Source of the DNA: Pilatotrama ljubarskyi
Taxonomy: Eukaryota; Basidiomycota; Agaricomycetes; Polyporales; Polyporaceae
Direction: 5' to 3'
NCBI GenBank assembly: GCA_022385805.1
Contig: MU277700.1
Span: 112,583 to 176,582 of the forward strand
Length of the DNA: 64,000 nt
A program made the translations under genes and the position numbers. Under the pieces are notes generated by a model. That model saw only the letters and a program-made list of their open reading frames with translations, was not told the origin of the DNA and ran no database searches. Positions 57,555 through 64,000 of the stretch are shown here, piece after piece; the first letter of the stretch is position 1, and the number at the start of each line of letters is the position of its first letter.

Positions 57555-58701
57555 ATGTCGAACCTTGACGCATTCGTAAAGTCTGCGAAGCCATCACCGA
57601 AACCTATTGCGACCTCTCAAGAGATCAGGGATCGCGGTTCGACGTTTGTCGCTTCTATATTCTCCGCGACAACACCGGACGAGGCGCGTAAGGCGGTCCG
57701 CCACCTAAAGCACGTCGTGCACGGGAGCCGGCCAGCGACGCATGAAATTGCCGCGTGGCGATGCATGGTCCTCAAGCCGGGCAAGAGTGGCCTTGGGGGA
57801 CCGGACGACTTCGAGGTGGTCAGCGGCTTTGATGAGGACGGCGAGAAATATGCCGGACCCAAGTTGCTGAAGGTCTTGAGCACTGAAGGCGTCGTGGACG
57901 CGGTCGTAGTGGTCAGTCGATGGTACGTGAGTTTTGCGCTGTCTTCACCTCTGCAGGTGTTTCGCCAGGATGACTGTATCATTCTGGAGCACCGTACTTG
58001 GTTCTTGGTGCTATCGCGAACTTGGAATATGCGACTTCCTCCACTGCCGTGTGCCCTACCTCAGCTTACCCTCATTCGCTACGAAACTTCGCCAGAAAGG
58101 CGTGAGACGTAGCCAAACAGGGCCAATATCTGAGACTACGTGAGCGAGGAGGGCCACAATATGTATTCTTCGTGACCGTGATACGTGTGAGCCTGTACAT
58201 ATCCCTGATGATCATCCTGATAACTCGTACGTCGCTATGAACACTTCCTTTTAATATGCCCGGGGAGGGTTTGATCGTGACGGACGATTGGCTGACCCCT
58301 TTGTCTCCCACTTGCTCATGAACAGGTTCGGAGGCGAAATGCTCGGCCCCGTGCGGTTCGACCATATCGAAACATGCGCACGCGAGGCTTGTCGCGCCTT
58401 CCGGCTCAAGGATGACGTCGCGGACGCCATCGCGACGCTCACATCCCTCGACGACATCCTCGCCTCTCTTCGTGCTGAGCTCGCCGCTCTGTCCGCCCCT
58501 TCCGCGCCCACTCCTGATGCGGAACAGGAGCAGGGCGTTACGATCGCTTCAAAGGAGACGAAGGCCCGCCCATCGTACGCCGCGCTCGAGGAGTCGCTCG
58601 ACATTGCCAAGGCGAAGCGTCTCGTCGCGGCCCGCGAGAACTCGATCAGGAGTGTGAAGCAGGCTCTGCAGAAGGCTCGCGCTCGCTCGAGGCTGAACTG
58701 A
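57555..58701 (+). CDS. IMPACT/UPF0029-domain protein
   Basis: Two exons, 57555-57922 and 58326-58701, 247 aa (265 aa if the in-frame ATG at 57501 is used). The UPF0029/IMPACT fold is clear: HVVHGSRPATHEIAAWRCMV, then DDGE-like DEDGEKYAGPKLLKVL, VDAVVVVSRW, and after the intron MLGPVRFDHIETCAREACRAF. A C-terminal helical region (LEESLDIAKAKRLVAARENS) follows. In yeast and mammals the related Yih1/IMPACT restrains the Gcn1-Gcn2 amino-acid starvation kinase through an N-terminal RWD domain. That RWD domain is absent here, so the same role should not be assumed. The 403-nt intron is unusually long for this genome but its splice sites restore the conserved domain exactly. Confidence 0.85.
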
Positions 58702-60440
58702 AGGAAGCTGACACGGCAAGGACGTAGTCCCCCTGGACGTCCTCTAGTTCTTCCTCCTCTACGGGGCGATCGGCTACTTGGCAGCGAGCCCCTGACGCGC
58801 TCCGGGCCTGGTGTCGCGCTCTAGTGTCCGCGCGACGGTAGACGAGACTGCGAGTACGCATCGCGCATACATGCACGTCCTTCAGTGTCATCGGACGGGT
58901 CCAGCAATCCTGCCTCGTCCACCCAGGCCCAGGAGTCGGAGAGGCGCGGGCTTTGCGTCCTGGGGGCCATCTTGCAAGATGACATGACTTGTCAAGCCTG
59001 AAAGGGGATGCCTTGTCTGGTTTCAATAGTCGCCATCGCCTTGTGGTTGCGCTCACCGACTCTCGCGACGGCGCCGAGAACTCGCAGGGAGACGAGCTAG
59101 GCCAGCCTATGCGCGGGTCTTACGTTCGCGAAATATTGTGCCCTCGCCAGTCCACTTGCGTGGCCGAAAGAGGGACCGGTTACAGATGGAGACCGCGGTC
59201 AACTTTGCCAAACTGAACTGTTGTCGTTTAGTCTCATGCGCAACAGAGGACTCGTTGTTGGCCACATGAGCGATACGTTCGGTGCAACATGACGGGTTAG
59301 GGTCCACGACGCAGCGTATATGCGCAAGTTCTGGCGTCGGCCGTCAGGCTTCGCGACGGTTGCGCTAGGAGCTACTGCCTAGTAGGCATAACGACTGGCC
59401 CTCGTTCCGACGGTGTATCTCTTGCTGAGCGTTGTTTACGAGCCTTTTCCGTTACGGCGGTGTTTCTGTCTGGGTTCGGCCACCTCTGACGCATCCTCAA
59501 GCCCTTCTCAGCTTAATAGCCTCTTGAGAGCCTCTTGAGAGCAGACAGCCGGTGACTGCTGGCCGGTGTCGGAGCACGAGCGGTAGGGCCGTATGGCTCT
59601 GCGACACATGGAAGTTCAACCCGTCGAAGGTCGGGATGTTGACGCCGCCTTGCGTAATGTCTCGGGACGCCGTGTCACCTGGGACAGTGAGTTGGCGACG
59701 GTCATCTAAGACTCCACTTGCATCGGCCTGAACCGCCAAACCCATCGCAGGACGCATCTCTCACGCTCCCCAGATTATCGGTGGCGAGCTTCGTGGCGGC
59801 GATCGCAGCGTGCTACGTATAAGTAGTTAGGTGAGTATTGCGTTCTAAGCAAAGGTGCAAAGAGCAATTATTGATGGAGGATGTAATCAAGAGCGTCTCG
59901 ACTCGCGGCCGATGAGGAATTACCATAGAGGCGTCGACAAACTGGATGATGTAGTGGCTCGTGCAGTCCAAGGGTCACTGTGCCCAGTGGACCTGCGAGT
60001 GGGTAGTCAGCGAGAATTCCTCCGTACCGCCCCAGGCAAGCGCTGTGAGTGTGACGCGGCGTACTCGCGGCGTGTCTTGCATACTAGAAATGATTTACAG
60101 GCCCCTCCTCCCGGGCACCCTTATTGACGTGACCTGCGACCCTATATAGGTTGGAAGGTTTGGTCCGCAGGTCAATCGAAGAGATCGCATGTCGATCGAG
60201 ATCACAGTGGTAAGCTAAAAAAATGTATTTCGCGACTGCTTATTGAGCGCATTCAAGGCTACCGCAGCACACCCTGCTTGATGTATTTATATATCCAAGT
60301 TCCCCATGTCAGAGCGCCCTTCTTCACCCTCGCGATTTGCCACCACGATATCGCTCATGTTTACTACTCCTGCGTCGGACCCTTCCCGGAGTTGCTGGGT
60401 ACCAACATTTCTCGGAGACCAATGTCGACCCGTGACACCA
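58702..60440. other. intergenic, no gene seen
   Basis: 1.7 kb with no supported ORF. It contains a short hairpin at 60130-60174, listed separately, and a tandem 11-nt duplication (CCTCTTGAGAG near 59520). Confidence 0.35.
60130..60174. repeat. short inverted repeat with TATATA loop
   Basis: TGACCTGCGACC (60130-60141) is the near-perfect inverse of GGTCCGCAGGTCA (60162-60174). The loop contains CTATATAGG. It lies 270 bp upstream of the eIF4G-like copy. It could be a regulatory palindrome or chance. Confidence 0.3.
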
Positions 60441-62654
60441 CACTCACCCGAGGTCGTCGACCGCAAGGTCCGCGCGCTGCTCAACAAGCTCACCGTGAAG
60501 CGCTTCGACTCGATCTCCAACCAGATCATCGCGTGGGCGAACAAGTCGGAGAAGGAGCAAGATGGCCGGACGCTCATCCAAGTCATCCGACTCGTTGTCG
60601 AGAAGGCGACGGACGAGGCGACGTGGTCCGAGATGTACGCGCGCCTGTGCCGGAAGATGGTGGAGCAGATCAGCCCCAACGTCCCGTCGACGGGATTAAG
60701 AATGCGGAAGGCAAGCCCATCGTTGGCGGCCAGCTCTTCCGAAAGTACCTCCTCAACCGTTGTCAGGACGACTTCGAGCGCGGTTGGGTCGCCAAGGAGG
60801 CCACAGCTGCTGCAGCGGCCACGAAGGCCACCGAGGACCAGGCCGCGAAGGCCGCGGCAGAGAACAACAAGGACGGCGAGAGCGCGCTGTACTCCGACGA
60901 GTACTATGCCGCACAGAAAGCCAAGCGTCAGGGTCTCGGTCTCATCAAGTTCATCGGCGAGCTCTTCAAGCTCCAAATGCTTACGGAGCGTATCATGCAC
61001 GAGTGTGTCAAGAAACTTCTTGGCAATGTCGAGAACCCCGAGGAGGAGGAAATCGAGAGTTTGTGCAAGCTCCTGACAACCGTTGGCCAGCTCCTCGATA
61101 CCCCGAAGGCCCGCGCGCATATGGATGTATACTTCTCGCGCATGAAGGAGCTGACCAAGAGCCCGAACGTCAACTCCCGCATGCAGTTCATGCTTCAGGT
61201 ACGTAGCCTAGCCTTCTGGACCGCTGGGTGGATTGGTTTTGAACGGTTTTGTAGGACGTCATTGAACTTCGGGAGCGGAAGTGGATTCCTTGTAACCAGG
61301 CCGCTGCGCCTACTACGATCGCCGCGCTCCGCGAGCAGGTAAGCCATTAGTGACGCTGTTACTACGTATCACCGCTGACGACCACTCAGATCGAGAAGGA
61401 GAAGGTTGCCCAGGAGGAGAACGCCATGAACCGCACGCTGAGCATGTCTCGTGGCGGCTCAAGACGCGACGGCGACCCTGGCGAACACCAACAGATCGGT
61501 CCCGACGGTTGGGCTGTCGCCGGGACTTGCTGCTCGTCCGCCGAAGGCGGGTGATCTCTCTCACTCCGGTAAAATCAGCAAGTCCGCACCCATGACATTC
61601 GGTCCCAGCTCAGTCTTTACCAAGGAGATATTGAAGAGCAGGGAGTCAACACTCTCTCGGCAGGGCTCAACCATGATGTTCTCGATGCCGGAGATCGCTG
61701 CGGAAGTCACATCCGCCACTCACGGCCAGTCTTCGAATGGAGGGCATGTGACGCAGGCCCCAACAATGGCCGCCGTGGCCGGTCACGACTATCGCCAGGA
61801 AGTTGGGCCTTCCATGTCCTCCGATGAGGCCACCGAGCAAGCCGGCTGGTATGTCGACGAATTCTTCTGCTCCCGTGACCTCGACCAAGCAGAGGAATAC
61901 TTCGTCACACTGCCTATGGAGCACCGGCATCTGCTGGTCCACGAACTCGTCAGTAGGGCCGTGATGTCAAAGGAGGTCGACGCGGAGCTCGTCGCAGACC
62001 TGTTCGAGCGCGTGCAGACGAAGAGCTTGGCATCCCCTACCGTGTTCGAGCGAGGCTTCACGCCGACAGTGGAGATCATCGACGACATCGCTCTCGACGA
62101 GGGGCCGAAATCGGTCAGTCTCCTTGTGGCGACGTTTGAAGGGAGCGCACCTGGACGAGGACCGCCGCATGAGACTCTTCAGCAAGTCCGTGAATACTGG
62201 CAAGCTTGTCTCCCTGTTCTCTGCGCCCGCAAGCAGTTCGCGTGTGCGCCCTGTGTCACCGGTAAGACATTCTCTTTGCGATTGATCACATGACCTATCG
62301 GTTAATCGTCGTCCTTTCTGTTGGCAGAAGAGCGTCCCTCGTGGGGAATGTTTGGCTTCGCTAAGTGAGTTCATGACGATTCTCGAGCAAGTCGACCGTT
62401 TCTTCTCCACGCACGACCTGGACGAGGCGGAACTAGCGTTCACGCGGCTGCCCGCGCGTCTCCATAGCCGTCTCGTCTCTATGCTTGTGTCCACAGCGGT
62501 CAAGATACCCGGCGACGCAGGCTCTCAGCTTGTCTGCGTGCTCTTCCATCGATTGGTGTCGAGGAACATCTGTGCACGCTCCGCGTTCGAGCCAGGATTC
62601 GGCTTTCTAACATTGCTGCGCAGTCCCCGGATGCCCTCAGGCTCTTTCTCGTGA
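60441..62654 (+). pseudogene. eIF4G duplicate: MIF4G plus two MA3-like units, frameshifted
   Basis: Strongly conserved eIF4G sequence: VRALLNKLTVKRFDSISNQI, MYARLCRKMVEQISPNV, then in another frame IKNAEGKPIVGGQLFRKYLL, GLIKFIGELFKLQML and LLTTVGQLLDTPKARA. Introns at 61199-61254 and 61339-61389 are retained, so it arose by DNA duplication and not through mRNA. Two frame changes break it, near 60690 (after ISPNV) and near 61530 (after DGWAVAG). Beyond the second, GDLSHSGKISK and TFGPSSVF lead into an MA3 N-half (VDEFFCSRDLDQAEEYF to FERGF). A second MA3-like unit (VDRFFSTHDLDEAELAF to FEPGF) follows at about 62352-62600. The eIF4E-binding N-terminus is missing. If the frame changes are sequencing errors, it would instead be a truncated gene. 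Confidence 0.7.
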
Positions 62655-62898
62655 TGTTGAAAAGTACAGGCTTGGCTGACGAGCCGGTATTCGCGGCCGG
62701 GCTTCTCGAACGTCTCATGGCTAGGATGTGATACGAGAAGTCAGTATAATGTCCGCTTGTAGACCAATGCTGCAGCTCGTGATACAGTACTGGATTAGTA
62801 AAGGTTAGGGCAACCGCGGTTAGTCCCGCATGTACAGTGTGTAGCTCCGTTCATATAGGAGCGGGTCATGCAGTACGGCGCCGCCCGGCGGAAAAAAT
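62655..62898. other. short intergenic before tRNA
   Basis: No feature seen apart from the T-run of the tRNA terminator at its right edge (minus strand). Confidence 0.4.
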
Positions 62899-62982
62899 TG
62901 GACATGTCCGGGATTGAACCGGACCCCTCTCGCAGGTGCACGTATGCTAAGCGAGCGTGATAACCAACTACACCACATGCCC
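62899..62982 (-). tRNA. tRNA-Ala(AGC) with 10-nt intron
   Basis: Exonic sequence identical to the other two tRNA-Ala genes. Anticodon AGC at 62948-62946. The intron is 10 nt and unrelated in sequence (TACGTGCACC). A TTTTTT terminator follows on the minus strand. Confidence 0.93.
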
Positions 62983-63171
62983 TTGAAGCAGAGTAATTGT
63001 TGTTATATACCTAGGCTACATGTGCCTTAAAAAAGCAGATGAATCTAATCTAATCTGTGCCGAGGCGATCTCTCCTGACGAATTCTCATACAGCCTGTGT
63101 CTGGGTATGACTCGAAACAATTCCTCCTCGATCTTGGACTCAGCACATCCTCGCCCTGTGGGCACCATAAA
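62983..63171. other. HIS1 promoter
   Basis: Short region between the tRNA and HIS1, transcribed away from each other. Contains the TGACTC element listed separately. Confidence 0.4.
63108..63113 (+). promoter_or_regulatory. possible Gcn4/Cpc1 site (TGACTC) upstream of HIS1
   Basis: TGACTC, the core of the Gcn4/Cpc1 binding site, lies 59 bp before the HIS1 start codon. Histidine genes are classic targets of cross-pathway control, so the position is meaningful, but a six-base match alone is weak. Confidence 0.35.
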
Positions 63172-64000
63172 ATGAGTGAGTGCGACCTCTGTTAGCATGG
63201 AATGTAACTGATCTTGCATCAGACGCCGATTCGCTCAATGGCCGTCTGCTCTTCGCGATCCCGAAGAAAGGTCCGTCTGTAATGGGAGAAGTTGCTGCGA
63301 CGCCACCCTGATTCGCGCCTAGGGAGACTGCATGATAAGTGCCTTGAGCTACTGGCTGGTGAGTGTCGTTATATACTCACCAGTAATAGGATTCTCAGCT
63401 TCTCTCAGGTGCCGACATCCAGTTCCGCAGACATCATCGGCTAGACGTCTGCCTGGTCAAGAACCACAACATTGCCTTGTCAGTCCACCCAGAGCTTCAA
63501 TCATGCTCTCCCCATCTCCTCATATACCTTCACACAGGGTATTCCTGCCAGCATCTGATATCCCATCGTTCGTGGGCAAGGGAAACGTAGACCTCGGTAT
63601 CACCGGACAGGACGTCATCCTTGAAGCTCAGATGGAATCGCACGTCACCGAGGTCCTCAAGCTCGGCTTTGGCAAGTGCGCGCTACAGGTCCAGGTACCA
63701 GAAGCAGGACCCATCAAGAGTGTGGAGGATCTCGCGGGCAAGCGCGTCGTGACGAGCTTCGAAGTACTATCAGGGCAATACTTCAAAGCTGTTGACGATC
63801 GATTGCAACTTGCGGAAGACAGGCGCACGAAGATTGAGTATGTAGGCGGTAGCGTGGAGGCTGCATGTTCCCTGGGTTTGGCGGATGGTATAGGTATGTC
63901 GAGTCCCCTGCACCATGAGTGACAACGACTGAACACCTAGTCGGCCATAGTTGACCTTGTCGGTAAGTCACGCATTCTCGAAGCTGTGATTGAACAGCCT
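63172..64000 (+). CDS. HIS1: ATP phosphoribosyltransferase, 3' incomplete
   Basis: First enzyme of histidine biosynthesis, joining ATP and PRPP. Visible exons: 63172-63175 (ATG plus one base), 63223-63270, 63323-63358, 63409-63478, 63538-63893, 63951-63962, then a GTAAGT donor and the window end. The 175 codons seen read as a standard fungal HIS1: GRLLFAIPKKGRLHDKCLELL, then GADIQFRRHHRLDVCLVKN, FLPASDIPSFVGKGNVDLGI, TGQDVI, GFGKCALQVQVP and YVGGSVEAACSLGLADGIVD. The four-base first coding exon and the 12-nt exon are inferred because they close the frame and restore conserved residues. The feedback-regulatory C-terminal domain lies outside the window. Confidence 0.88.

Noticed and set aside
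1..64000. CRISPR arrays, phage genes or bacterial operons
   Set aside because: None seen; the gene structure is spliceosomal and fungal throughout.

Overview
The window is nuclear DNA of a filamentous basidiomycete, most likely an Agaricomycete of the wood-decay or polypore kind. Nearly every gene is cut by many short introns, mostly 50-65 nt with GTRNGT donors. It carries fungal-type (FunK1) protein kinases, an EthD-like two-repeat protein, a fungal CSC1/OSCA channel, a small-oligopeptide transporter and Tc1/mariner elements, and it has no bacterial operon structure. Exon coordinates were derived by hand from splice motifs, reading-frame closure and family alignment. They are predictions without transcript support.

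Layout. 1-2079: 3' part of an arrestin-related trafficking adaptor. 2440-2823: an inverted repeat. 3217-12089: three FunK1-type genes, one lacking the kinase core and two complete and divergently oriented. 12364-13289 and 21381-22400: an inverted pair of paralogous small membrane proteins. Between them lie a GNAT acetyltransferase (15336-16661), a tRNA-Ala, a Tc1/mariner copy containing the 975-nt assembly gap (17681-19286) and an EthD-like protein (19788-20489). 23266-26047: a disordered-protein gene split by an intact Tc1/mariner copy. 27091-28381: a secreted thaumatin-like protein. 29447-30877: a diverged eIF4G-derived protein with only the MIF4G domain. 32586-33073: a small unknown gene. 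33250-35032: a membrane-anchored DUF3445/HDOD-family haem protein. 35421-37063: a second, distinct Tc1/mariner element. 37548-40997: a tandem pair of seven-TM proteins. 41950-42034: tRNA-Ala. 42839-46217: OPT transporter. 47997-49848: GT8 glycosyltransferase. 50132-51464: MDR/zinc-ADH-like oxidoreductase. 52555-56977: CSC1-like channel with 16 exons. 57555-58701: IMPACT/UPF0029 protein. 60441-62654: a frameshifted eIF4G duplicate. 62899-62982: tRNA-Ala. 63172-end: HIS1, ATP phosphoribosyltransferase, running off the window.

The genes do not form an obvious pathway cluster. The recurring theme is local duplication with divergence: FunK1 x3, membrane-protein pair A/B, seven-TM tandem pair, two eIF4G derivatives, three tRNA-Ala genes and two near-identical transposons. 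The second theme is extreme exon and intron sizes: coding exons of 4, 7, 10 and 12 nt, a 37-nt intron, and introns of 403-769 nt in the right-hand third. The most unusual items are a FunK1 paralogue that has lost its catalytic core but keeps an open frame, an intact MIF4G-only protein beside a decaying eIF4G copy with two MA3-like units, and a transposon insertion that gives a host ORF a new C-terminus.
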